Shown: piece after piece, positions 8,143 through 16,992 of the stretch
How positions within the stretch are numbered: the first letter of the stretch is position 1
How the letters are laid out: every line of letters begins with the position of its first letter
NCBI GenBank assembly: GCA_038142525.1
Contig: JAYQKE010000018.1
Location: 1 to 22,567, forward strand
Source: CAJQHK01 sp038142525
GTDB taxonomy: Bacteria; Pseudomonadota; Alphaproteobacteria; Rickettsiales; UBA1997
Direction: 5' to 3'
Length of the DNA: 22,567 nucleotides
The notes under the pieces: generated by a model
Databases searched by the model: none
Seen by the model: the letters and a program-made list of their open reading frames with translations, nothing else
Told to the model about the DNA's origin: nothing
Made by a program: the position numbers and the translations under genes

Positions 8143-8797
8143 GAAAAATAATCAAGAATGGCAAGCAATATTAGTTGATTTGTCACAAAAGAAAAATGTG
8201 GTTTTTTCGACCAGCTTTAGTTTGGAAGATCAAATTATTACTGATTTTATTGCTAAAAATAATCTTAATATCAAGATTTTTACTATTGATACAGGTAGAT
8301 TATTTAACAAAACATATCAAATTTGGCAAAAAACTTTAGATCAATATCAAATGAAGATCAAAGCCTATTATCCAGATAAGTTTGATTTAGAAGATTATAT
8401 AGAAATAAATGGTATTAATGCTTTTTACCAATCAATAGATCTGCGCAAATCTTGCTGTTATGTTAGAAAAATAGCACCTTTGAAGAGAGCTCTAAAAAAT
8501 AAAGATTTTTGGATTAGCGGCTTAAGAAAAGAACATTCCCAAAATCGCTCTAAAAAAGAAATATCGGAATTTGATGATAATTTAAAAATTACCAAATTTT
8601 ATCCCCTTTTAAATTTAAAAGAAGATGAGATCTGGCAAATCATAAGACAGGAAAATATTCCTTATAATAAATTATATGATCAGGGCTTTGAATCAATCGG
8701 TTGCGCGCCATGCACAAGATCTGGCTTTGCCAGAGATGGTCGATGGTGGTGGGAAAAGAAAGAAGATAACAAAGAATGCGGCTTACATTCCAATTAA
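8135..8797 (+). CDS. cysH: Assimilatory APS reductase (CysH family)
   Basis: An intact 220-aa protein of the CysH family, which reduces activated sulfate to sulfite. TSFSLEDQIITDFI and IFTIDTGRLFNKTY are the family's phosphosulfate-binding regions. The pairs in KSCCYVRKIAPL and IGCAPCTRSG are the four cysteines that bind a 4Fe-4S cluster in APS reductases and are missing from PAPS reductases. The C-terminal NKECGLH carries the catalytic Cys. APS is therefore the predicted substrate. ATG 8135 is chosen because it overlaps the cysG stop by eight bases; an upstream in-frame ATG at 8075 lies deep inside cysG. It is one of two undamaged genes in the operon. Confidence 0.92.
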   Translation: MLKKNNQEWQAILVDLSQKKNVVFSTSFSLEDQIITDFIAKNNLNIKIFTIDTGRLFNKTYQIWQKTLDQYQMKIKAYYPDKFDLEDYIEINGINAFYQSIDLRKSCCYVRKIAPLKRALKNKDFWISGLRKEHSQNRSKKEISEFDDNLKITKFYPLLNLKEDEIWQIIRQENIPYNKLYDQGFESIGCAPCTRSGFARDGRWWWEKKEDNKECGLHSN

Positions 8798-8803
8798 AAT
8801 AAT

Positions 8804-10107
8804 ATGCTAAATCAAGAAAAGAGACAAATATTATCAAATTTATTAGAAGATTTGACCAAAGAGCAAATTATTTGGCTTAATGGCTTTATTTCTGCAAAAA
8901 GTGATCTGAATATTTCCACACCAATTTTGGATAAAAAAGAATCTAAAATTAAGAAAATTACCATTATTTATGCTACCGAAACTGGCAATGCCAAAAAAAT
9001 TGCTACAAATTTTAGCAATAAATTAAAAAGGCTTAAAATTAAGATTAAATTAAAAGCTATACAGCAATATAATCCTGCCGATATTGCTAAGGAAAATTAT
9101 TTGATCTTTATCACTTCAACTCATGGTGAGGGTGAATTTCCTGAAAATGCTAAGGAATTTATTAATTTTTTAGATCGAGATCGACCTGACTTGAGTGATA
9201 TTAATTATGCTATTATTGGTCTTGGAGATTCTAATTATCCTTTATTTTGTAAAGCTGCAATTGATTTGGAAGAAAAATTTTCTGCCCTTGGAGCAAACAA
9301 TTGGCAAAAAATTTCTAATTTTGACCTAGATTTTGAAAATCATCTCCAAAATTATTATCAAAATTTAGAAAAAGCACTTTTTGAAGAGAAAAAACAAGAA
9401 AAAAGAATTTCATTGGTCAAATTAGTCAAAATATTATTTTAAATGATGAGGGTTCAAATAAAGAAATTCATCATATTGAAATTGCAACAGATGCCAAATA
9501 TCAATCAGGAGACTCAATTGGTATTAAAATTGCCAATAATGCTCCACGCTTATATTCTATTGCTTCAGCAATTGAGGGGGAAATTCATTTAACAGTAAAA
9601 AAAATTACTGACGGATTATGTTCGCCTTTTTTATCCGACTTAAAATCTGGCGATAATTTAGAATTTTACATTGCGCCAAATAATAATTTTCGTCTACCAG
9701 ATGCAGATAAGGACATAATTATGGTTGGAGCGGGAACTGGTATTGCACCCTTTAGATCTTTCTTGCAAAAAAGAGATGAAATTTCAGCTATAGGTAAAAA
9801 TTGGCTCTTTTTTGGCGAACAATATGCTAAAAAAGATTTTTTATACCAGACGGAATTACAAGATTATTTGAATTCTTCTCTTTTAACAAAGTTAGATTTG
9901 GCCTTTTCTCGTGATCAGAAAGAGAAAATTTATGTTCAAGATAGGATTAAAGAAAATGCATCTGAGTTAAAAGAGTGGTTAGAAAAAGATGCTTATTTTT
10001 ACATTTGCGGCGATAAACAAAAAATGGCTAAGGATGTAGAAAATATTTTAAAAGAAATTCTTGGGGAAGAATTCTTAGAAAAACTAGAAGAACAAGGAGA
10101 TATTTAA
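8804..10107 (+). pseudogene. cysJ: Sulfite reductase flavoprotein, compact, one frameshift
   Basis: The flavoprotein moves electrons from NADPH through FAD and FMN to CysI. Order: short N-terminal helix region, flavodoxin FMN domain (IIYATETGNAKKIA, TSTHGEGEFPENA, GLGDSNYPLFC), then FAD/NADPH module (APRLYSIASA, NNNFRLP, GAGTGIAPFRSF, GKNWLFFGEQ, YICGDKQKMAKDVE). The frame breaks in one of two A6 runs (9389-9394 or 9399-9404), where seven would restore it. Corrected length is only 434 aa against about 600 in E. coli: the helical connecting domain that normally separates GDSIGIK from PRLYSIA is absent, and the C-terminus is shortened (EEQGDI). It may be a minimal diflavin reductase or a deleted gene. 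Seven bases follow cysH. Confidence 0.83.
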
Positions 10108-10123
10108 AAGATATATATTAAAA

Positions 10124-11684
10124 ATGACTGAAGAGATAAAAATAAATAGTAATTATTTGAGAGGTGATCTAAAAGAAGATCTACAAAATCAAATCACAGG
10201 AAGTGTAAATCACAATAATCATCAATTGATTAAATTTCATGGAATTTATGAACAAGATGATCGTGATCGTCGTAAAATTCGTGAAGAAAAAAAATTAGAA
10301 AAAGATTATTCCTTTATGATTCGTCTTCGTATTGCTGGCAGAATATCAAGCGAGCAATGGTTGGCCGTGAGTAAATTAAGCGAAGATAACTCTAATTCTC
10401 AGATTAAAATTACCACACGTCAAACTGTACAATTACATGGAATTATTAAATCAAAATTAAAGCCAGTAATTCAATATTTTGATAAATATAATCTTGATTC
10501 AATTCTTTGCTTGTGGCGATGTAAATCGTAATGTTATTGCTTCAATTTTTGGTCAGGATATTGACCAAATTAATAATTTGGCAATAAAAATTAGTGAGGA
10601 ATTTTTACCAAATAGCAATGCCTATAAAGAAATTTGGCTAGATGGAGAAAAGACAGAAAATGATCATAGAGCCACTTTATGGCAAGACTTATTTACCAAG
10701 AAAATTTAAAATTGCTATTGCCAATCCACCTTTTAATGATGTTGATATTTATGCCCATGATGTTGGTTTGGTTAGGGTAGAAAATGGTTATAATGTTATT
10801 GTTGGTGGCGGAATGGGCGCAACTCATGGTAACAATAAAACCTATCCTAGAATTGGCAGTCTTATTGGTTTTGGCAAAAATGATCAAATTTTAGAAATCA
10901 TTAAACAAATTATTTTAATTCAAAGAGATTTTGGTAATAGAGATAATCGTAAACAGGCCAGGTTAAAATACACTATTGATCATAATGGTTTAGATTGGTT
11001 TAAAGATGAGCTAACAAAAAGACTGGGATTTAAATTACAAAAAGCCAAAGATTTTAAATTTACCGCTAGATCAGATCAATTTGGCCTGCTTGATGATGGT
11101 CGCTATGGTCTTTTTATTGAAAATGGACGAGTTTTTGGTAATATTAAAAATTCTCTTGATGAAATTGCTCAAAGAAAAATCGGCAATTTTAACTTTAGCA
11201 ATAATCAAAATATTTTAATTACCGATATTAAAGATCAAAAAGCTTTATTAAAGATTTTAGAAAAAAATAATTTAAATCAAAAACAATCCAGAATCAGACA
11301 ATCAGCAATGGCCTGTGTTGCGCTAAATACTTGCCCTTAGCTTTGGCAGAAGCACAAAGATATTTGCCAGATTTGCTAATAAAAATCGAAGATCTTTTAA
11401 AAAAATATAATTTAGAAAATGAGAATATTTCCATTCGCATGACAGGCTGTCCTAATGGTTGTGCACGCCCATATTTGGCAGAAATTGCCCTAATTGGCAC
11501 TGCAATGGGAAAATATAATTTGCATCTAGGTGCGGATCATTTGGGTCAAAGATTAAATAAATTATATAAAAAATCTTTAAATGAGGCCGAAATTTTAGAA
11601 AATCTTGATTATTTGTTTGGTGATTTTGCCAGAAATGTTCACGAGGAAAGTTTTGGCGATTTTACAAATAAATTAATAAATTAA
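10124..11684 (+). pseudogene. cysI: Sulfite reductase hemoprotein, three frameshifts
   Basis: CysI reduces sulfite to sulfide with siroheme and a 4Fe-4S cluster. Corrected length is 519 aa. Family segments are KITTRQTVQLHGI, ACGDVNRNV, EIWLDGEK, GKTYLPRKFKIA, VGGGMGATHGN, and the cluster-siroheme cysteines in ACVALNTCPLALAEA and MTGCPNGCARPYLAEIALIG. All four cysteines are present. Shifts: one extra T at 10506-10508, one extra A near 10668, and one C too few at 11334-11336. All three sit between well-conserved stretches and I see no substitution-type stop. The ATG lies in TTAAAAATG. It is 16 bases after cysJ and two before cysD. Confidence 0.88.
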
Positions 11685-11686
11685 AA

Positions 11687-12573
11687 ATGAATAAATATTT
11701 AGAATATCTAGAGGAGGAATCGATTTATATTATCAGAGATTTCATGACTGAATTTGATAATCCAGTTTTTTTATATTCAATCGGCAAGGATTCTTCAGTT
11801 TTGTTACATCTTATTTTAAAGGCTTTTTATCCTTTAAAGCCAAATTTTCCATTACTTCATATTGATACGGGGTGGAAATTTAAAGAAATGATTAAATTTC
11901 GTGATCAAATTGCTCAAAAATTTGGTCTAAAGTTAATTATTCACCAAAATCAACAAGGTTTAAAAGATAATGTTACTCCTTTTTCTCATTCAAATTATAC
12001 TGATATTATGAAGACGGAGGCTTTGCGTCAGGCTTTGGAAAAATATAAATTTGATCTTTTTGCCTTTGGTGGTGCACGCCGTGATGAAGAAAAATCTCGA
12101 TCAAAAGAGAGGATTTTTTCCTTTAGAAATGGTTTTCATAATTGGGACGCAAAGAACCAAAGACCAGAATTATTTAATAATTTTAATAATAAAATTTATT
12201 CTGGCGAGTCAATGCGAGTTTTTCCACTTTCAAATTGGACAGAAATTGATGTTTGGCAATATATAAAAGAAGAAAATATTGATATTGTGCCATTATATTT
12301 TGCCAAAAAAGGCCAATTATCCAAAAGGATGGCGTCAAAATTATGGTTGATGATGATCGTTTACCAATTAATAGTGAGGTAAAAGAAGAGGTGGTGCGTT
12401 TTAGAACTTTGGGCTGTTACCCATTAACTGGAGCTATTGATTCAAAAGCAAATAATTTAGATCAAATAATTCATGAATTACGAGAATCAAAATTTTCCGA
12501 AAGACAAGGAAGATTAATTGATAATGATCAAGTGGGATCAATGGAAAAGAAAAAGCAACAAGGATATTTTTAA
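11687..12573 (+). pseudogene. cysD: Sulfate adenylyltransferase small subunit, one frameshift
   Basis: CysD, with the GTPase CysN, makes APS from sulfate and ATP. Corrected length is 295 aa (about 300 in E. coli). The PP-loop motif FLYSIGKDSSVLLHL binds ATP. Other family markers are LLHIDTGWKFKEMIKFRD, FGGARRDEEKSRSKERIFSF, FPLSNWTEIDVWQYI, and the end FRTLGCYPLTGAI followed by SERQGRLIDND. The only break is an A6 run at 12305-12310, where seven A would restore the frame. Two bases separate it from cysI and one from cysN, so translational coupling is likely. Confidence 0.9.
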
Positions 12574-12574
12574 T

Positions 12575-13771
12575 ATGACAAATAATATAATAAAATTTTT
12601 AACAGCAGGACATGTCGATGATGGTAAATCAACCCTTATCGGCAAATTGCTTTATGATACAAATTCTCTTTATGAGGATCAGATTGAATCAATCAAAAAT
12701 CTTAATCAGGGGGAAATTGATTTTTCTCTTTTTGTAGAAGGTTTAGAGTCGGAAAGAAGGCAAAAAATTACAATTGATGTAGCTTATCGCTATTTTGATT
12801 ATGAGAATAATAAATTTATTATTGCCGATGCTCCGGGTCATGAACAATATACCAAAAAATATGGCAGTAGCTGCTGCTAATTCAGATATTGCGGTAATTT
12901 TAATTGATGCTGTGGATGGGGTAAAAACCCAAACAATTCGTCATAGTTATATTTGCCATTTATTTGGAATTAAAAAATTTATTATTGCTATCAATAAGAT
13001 GGATTTAGTTGATTATAATCAAAATATTTTTGAGAAAATTAAACAGGATTATTTGGCAAAAATTACTGAATTAAAAATAGAAGATATTGATTTTGTACCA
13101 ATTTCAGCTATTAATTCTGACAATATTATTACAAATAGTTCAAATATTGCTTGGTATGATGGCAAAACTTTATTAGATTTATTGCTTGAATCAACAAGCG
13201 AACAAAGACAATCAAATTCTTCCCGATTTTTAGTACAAAATATTCTAAAATCACAAAATGAGCGTTTTTATCAAGGTAAATTATTTGGGAAGAATTTAAA
13301 AATTGGTGATGAAATTAACATTTATCCCGCCGAGTCAAAAAGTAAAATTAAAGATATTAATTTTAATTCTAAAACAAATTTAACAATTATTTTGGAAGAT
13401 GATATTGATATTGATCGTGGAGCAATTTTTGCTAAAGAACAAATAAAGTTTGGCAATAAATTTGGTGCGGATTTGATTTGTTTTCTAATAAAAATTTTAA
13501 TTTAAAAGATTCAAATTCTTATCACATTAAAATTAATCATAATTACTTAGAAGCTAAAATATCACAAATTAATTATTTAATTGATTTAGATAATTCTTGC
13601 TATGTTGAAAATATCCAGATTGAACAAAATCAAATTAATGACGTTGAAATTTTATTATCAGGAAAAGTCGCTTTTGATTATTTTTCGGATAATAAATTTA
13701 CAGGATCATTTTTATTAATTGATAAAAATGATAATGAAACTCTTGGAGTTGGCTTAATAACCAGATTTTAA
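12575..13771 (+). pseudogene. cysN: Sulfate adenylyltransferase GTPase subunit, two frameshifts
   Basis: The EF-Tu-like GTPase whose hydrolysis drives APS formation by CysD. Start MTNNIIKFLTAGHVDDGKST holds the P-loop; ADAPGHEQY is G3 and INKMD is G4. The switch region reads ERRQKITIDVAYRYF, where the family has QGITID, so the usual Gly is Lys. Corrected length is 398 aa, shorter than the 475 aa of E. coli CysN, mainly in the C-terminal beta-barrels. There is no fused APS kinase, in line with an APS-type CysH. Shifts: one A too many at 12854-12859 and one T too few at 13481-13484. The start at 12575 is preferred to the longer open frame because it follows the cysD stop directly. Confidence 0.87.
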
Positions 13772-13777
13772 TAAACT

Positions 13778-14714
13778 ATGACAAAAATATATAATAATTT
13801 AATTGAATTAACAGGAAATACACCTTTAGTTAGAATCAATAAATTAAATAAATCAAATGCCGAAATTATTGCCAAATTAGAATATTACAATCCTACAAAT
13901 TCGGTAAAGGATCGTATTGGTGTTAATATGATTGAAGAGGCGGAAAAACAAGGTAAAATAGAAGCTGGAAAAACAACTCTCATTGAACCAACTTCAGGCA
14001 ACACCGGAATTGCTTTAGCGTTTGTAGCATTTGCAATTAAAGGTTATAAATTGATTTTAACCATGCCAGAATCAATGTCTTTAGAGAGAAGAAAATTGCT
14101 TAAAGCCTATGGTGCCAAATTGGTTTTAACCGAAGGAAAAAAGGTATGAAGGGAGCGATTGAAAAAGCTAATGAATTGGCGCAAAATACTCCAAATTCTT
14201 TAATTTTACAGCAATTTGCCAATATAGCTAATGTACAAATTCATCAAAAAACTACAGCAGAAGAAATTTGGCGTGATACGAATGGTAAGATTGATATTTT
14301 AATTTCAGGAATTGGAACCGGGGTACAATTACTGGCATTTCATCAACTTTAAAAGAAAAAAATCCTAATTTTAAAGCAATAGCAGTTGAACCAGAAGATA
14401 GCCCTGTTTTATCTGGTGGGTCACCGGCGCCACACAAAATTCAAGGAATTGGGGCTGGTTTTGTACCAGAAATTTTAGATATTTCCTTAATTGATGAAAT
14501 TATTACCGTTTCTAATGATAATGCTGTCAATTCTGCAAGGCAATTAGCCTTAAAAGAAGGTATTTTGGCAGGAATTTCTTCCTTTATGACTTTTTGGCGT
14601 ACCAATAAAGTTGCAAATCGTCCTGAAAATGCAGGAAAAAGAATAGTTTTTATTTTACCTTCTTTTGGTGAAAGATATTTGAGTTCGATATTATTTGATA
14701 ATATAGAGGTTTAA
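13778..14714 (+). pseudogene. cysK: Cysteine synthase A, two frameshifts
   Basis: The PLP enzyme that joins sulfide and O-acetylserine to make cysteine. Corrected length is 312 aa, normal for CysK. Visible are NPTNSVKDRIG with the PLP lysine, EPTSGNTGIALA, LTMPESMSLERRKLL, GIGTGGTITGI (phosphate loop), EPEDSPVLSGG and QGIGAGFVPE. Shifts: an A6 run at 14137-14142 where seven is needed, and G4 at 14320-14323 where five is needed. Two conserved spots differ from the family: the NPANP region reads NIANV, and the GISSGAA motif, which contacts the PLP ring, reads GISSFMT. The second could impair catalysis even if the frame were repaired. Confidence 0.87.
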
Positions 14715-14722
14715 AAAATAAC

Positions 14723-15253
14723 ATGATCAATTTTTTAAAAAATATCAAAAAACAAGATCCTGCAGCAACAGGATATTTAGAGATTATTCTTTGCTATCCT
14801 ATTGTACATGTTGTGTTTTTTTATAGAATTGCTAATTTTTTGGCAAAATTAAATATTCCAATTTTACCAAGATTTATATCACATTTGGCCCGATTTTTTA
14901 CTGGAATTGAAATTCATCCCCAAGCTCAAATCGGTAAAAATTTTTTCATTGATCATGGTATGGGAGTTGTAATTGGCTCAACCGCAATTATCGGAGATAA
15001 TGTAACTATTTATCAAAATGTTACTTTGGGCGGCAGAAATAATAAAGGGGCAAAAAGACATCCAACAATCGGCAACAATGTTATTATTGGAGCGGGTGCT
15101 AAAATTTTAGGTAATATTAAAATTGGTGATAATTCAAAAATTGGCGCAGGTGCTATTGTAATCAATAATTTAGCACAGGAAAAAATTCTTGTGGCAGATA
15201 TTGCTAAGGAGCTAAAGGAAGTTAAGAAAGGCGTTATTGAATATTATATTTAA
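14723..15253 (+). CDS. cysE: Serine O-acetyltransferase
   Basis: An intact 176-aa left-handed beta-helix acetyltransferase of the short CysE type, making O-acetylserine for CysK. It starts with a short helical region (KKQDPAATGYLEIILCYPIVHVVFFYRIA). Hexapeptide repeats follow from about residue 62 (IEIHPQAQIGKNFFIDHGMGVVIGSTAIIGDNVTIY), with the catalytic His in IDHGMG and the CoA-binding loop GGRNNKGAKRHPTIG. The tail is short. CysE is commonly feedback-inhibited by cysteine, which would complement attenuation at the leader. It begins eight bases after cysK and is the last gene of the operon; no strong terminator is visible behind it. Confidence 0.92.
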   Translation: MINFLKNIKKQDPAATGYLEIILCYPIVHVVFFYRIANFLAKLNIPILPRFISHLARFFTGIEIHPQAQIGKNFFIDHGMGVVIGSTAIIGDNVTIYQNVTLGGRNNKGAKRHPTIGNNVIIGAGAKILGNIKIGDNSKIGAGAIVINNLAQEKILVADIAKELKEVKKGVIEYYI

Positions 15254-15478
15254 GAACTATCCAAAATTTAATTTCAGATTGGAGTCAAAGTTGTTATACC
15301 AAAATTCATTCCTTAAAAATGAAAGAGGATATTACGGGCTAGATTTTTATCTTTATGATGGCTTTTAAATTAATTTTGCCAGAATCTATGCGTTTGGTAT
15401 TTACTGATCTAGGACTTTTAAAATTTAATGTTCAAAATAATAATAGAAAAATTATTTTAAATTGGTGCTAAGATTTTG
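15254..15478. other. Region after cysE, no clear gene
   Basis: About 225 bases with no convincing coding sequence. It contains the second copy of the 22-bp leader-start repeat (15313-15334), followed by a seven-codon ORF MKEDITG. A 38-codon open stretch starts near 15355 and contains FKLILPESM, reminiscent of a CysK segment, but the match is too short to call. The IS1 fragment begins at 15479. Confidence 0.5.
15313..15334 (+). repeat. 22-bp leader-start repeat, copy B
   Basis: Exact second copy of the 22 bases at 6545-6566, including the ATG (15319) and the codons for MKEDI. Here the frame ends after seven codons (MKEDITG) and there is no cysteine run. It may be the stub of a second leader, whose downstream gene was lost when the IS elements arrived, or a small dispersed repeat. 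Confidence 0.75.
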
Positions 15479-15680
15479 GGCATTGTTAATTTACAATAGA
15501 TTTTACTAGCAATTAACATCATTGAGCATAAAATAAGCATTTTAACTCAATAAATCAAACTATGAAATGTTTAAAATGCTCCAGTTCTAACGTTTGCAAA
15601 AATGGTAAAATGTACGGAATGCAGCGCTAAAAGTGTAAAGATTGCAATTATAATTATACAAAAGGCAGAAATTCTAAAGG
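15479..15680 (+). mobile_element. IS1-family element, copy 3, 5' fragment
   Basis: Starts with the terminal repeat GGCATTGTTAAT and matches the first 200 bases or so of copy 2 almost exactly, in opposite orientation. The transposase start ATGAAATGTTTAAAATGC is at 15562. The codon TAT after CAGCGC is TAA here, so the truncated ORF also has a nonsense change. The match ends at CTAAAG near 15680, where a sequence resembling the MITE end (GGAACCTCTGAAAAAC, from 15679) takes over. A nested insertion followed by deletion would explain this. Confidence 0.85.
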
Positions 15681-15854
15681 AACCTCTGAAAAACCAATTA
15701 TCTAATTTATAGATTTGAAACTGTTTAATTTTGTTATTTTTGCCAAAGTTTAGCAAAGCTATTTTATAAAATTTTGTTTGAATTTATTTGATAAAAATAG
15801 CCAGAAAAGCTTGATTTATCTAGCTTTTTTGCTTATTATTGATATATTAAATTC
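15681..15854. mobile_element. Remnant between two IS1 copies
   Basis: About 175 bases with no gene. The left end resembles the terminal repeat of the MITE at 3410-3592, so this may be one end of a related transposable element. The right side is cut by the end of IS1 copy 2 at 15855, and no matching right end is visible. A run-on frame from the copy 2 transposase reads 13 codons into it. Confidence 0.4.
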
Positions 15855-16537
15855 GGCATTGTTAATCAAAACAGATAATAAGCCATTTCTCTTTAAAATC
15901 AATAATTTTACTGAATATTCAAGCATCTTTATTGATTTAGAGTAGCATTTGCTCTTTCTTCTCATTCTAGCCAAGAAGTGTCTGAACAAGCTATTATAGC
16001 CCTCGATAGTATAAGTATGTGCCTTGGATTGAATATGCTTATCCTTAGGAACAAATTTCTCATACGGTTTCCAATAATCCGTTGCTATAATGCCTTTAGC
16101 TCTGTCTTTTACTCCTTCCCAAAGTTCTTTTCCAGTTCTTGTAGATCTGTCGCCAACAACGAAGTTGATGAATTCTTTTGCATATCTATCAACAGCAATC
16201 CAGATCCAGACAGAGTTTTTTTTGAACCAATATAGCTGTGCATTTCATCTATCTCAGTTACGCATATTTCATGGCTATTTTGCAATAAATCAAGATTTTG
16301 ACCATATTGCTTGATCCAGTTAAAGATACTTACATGACTAACCTTGAGAATTCTTCCTATAGATCTAAATCCTAGACCCTCTAGGTACAACTCCAGGGCA
16401 AATCTTTTTATTGATCTATCTTTAGAATTTCTGCCTTTTGTATAATTATAATTGCAATCTTTACACTTATAGCGCTGCATTCCGTACATTTTACCATTTT
16501 TGCAAACGTTAGAACTGGAGCATTTTAAACATTTCAT
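15816..16537 (-). pseudogene. IS1-family transposase, copy 2, poly-A frame break
   Basis: The complete transposase begins MKCLKCSSSNVCKNGKMYG with a CxxC...CxxC zinc finger, then the HTH and DDE domains as in copy 1. The first frame runs from 16537 to an early stop at 16109. The rest of the DDE domain is in the -1 frame after a run of eight A on the coding strand (16216-16223). Reading TCA AAA AAA ACT, a one-base backward slip on AAA AAA gives SKKNSVW and joins both parts, so programmed -1 frameshifting as in IS1 is possible. Near the 3' end one G is missing compared with copy 1, so the frame runs past the IS end and stops at 15816. Confidence 0.8.
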
Positions 16538-16620
16538 AGTTTGATTTATTGAGTTAAAATGCTTATTTTATGCTCAATGATGTTAATTGCTAGTAAAATC
16601 TATTGTAAATTAACAATGCC
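15855..16620 (-). mobile_element. IS1-family element, copy 2, complete (766 bp)
   Basis: Bounded by inverted ends: GGCATTGTTAAT at 15855-15866 and ATTAACAATGCC at 16609-16620. Length 766 bp and transposase similarity place it in the IS1 family. The flanks (ATTAAATTC on the left, TTATTTCGA on the right) show no target duplication, so it was probably rearranged after insertion, or the flanks were joined by recombination with another copy. Its right end touches the stop codon of the next gene. Confidence 0.9.
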
Positions 16621-16989
16621 TTATTTCGAATATCTAATTTCTTCTATTACTTTTTTTATTTGAGGCAAAACAAATTTCTGCCAACGGTCATTTGACATTT
16701 TTTTCAAATCTTCATTATCCAATATTTTTAACGTAATTTTGTGATATTCTTTATATTCTAAAAGCATCCATGATGAAGCTATTTGCTCAGTTATACAAAT
16801 TGAAGCGCCTTCAGTTTCTTTTGATCCAGAAATTGCTCTGATTAATTGCATATATTTTTTATATCTCTCATTTTTTAACTCCCTATTCCTCGAATCAATC
16901 CATTTTATAAAAGCAAAAAGACCAGCAAATATAGCGATAATTAAAGTAATGCTGTCAATATTTTGAGAAATAAATTCCATAATTTTCAT
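16621..16989 (-). CDS. Small single-pass membrane protein, unknown function
   Basis: A 122-aa ORF with one predicted membrane helix near residues 12-30 (DSITLIIAIFAGLFAFIKW), then a charged, mostly helical domain likely on the cytoplasmic side (RNRELKNERYKKYMQLIRAI). I do not recognise the family. It begins three bases after the Fic stop, so it may be cotranscribed with it. An ATG three codons downstream (16980) could be the real start. The stop codon adjoins the IS1 end at 16620, so the native C-terminus may have been altered by the insertion. Confidence 0.6.
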   Translation of the reverse strand: MKIMEFISQNIDSITLIIAIFAGLFAFIKWIDSRNRELKNERYKKYMQLIRAISGSKETEGASICITEQIASSWMLLEYKEYHKITLKILDNEDLKKMSNDRWQKFVLPQIKKVIEEIRYSK

Positions 16990-16992
16990 GAT

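Noticed and set aside
12575..13771. CysN-CysC fusion
   Set aside because: The gene ends in the CysN barrel domains; no APS kinase P-loop follows.
15355..15470. CysK-like pseudogene fragment (FKLILPESM)
   Set aside because: About nine similar residues in one short frame are too few to support homology.
15855..16620. Target-site duplication around IS1 copy 2
   Set aside because: The 8-9 bases on either side do not match.
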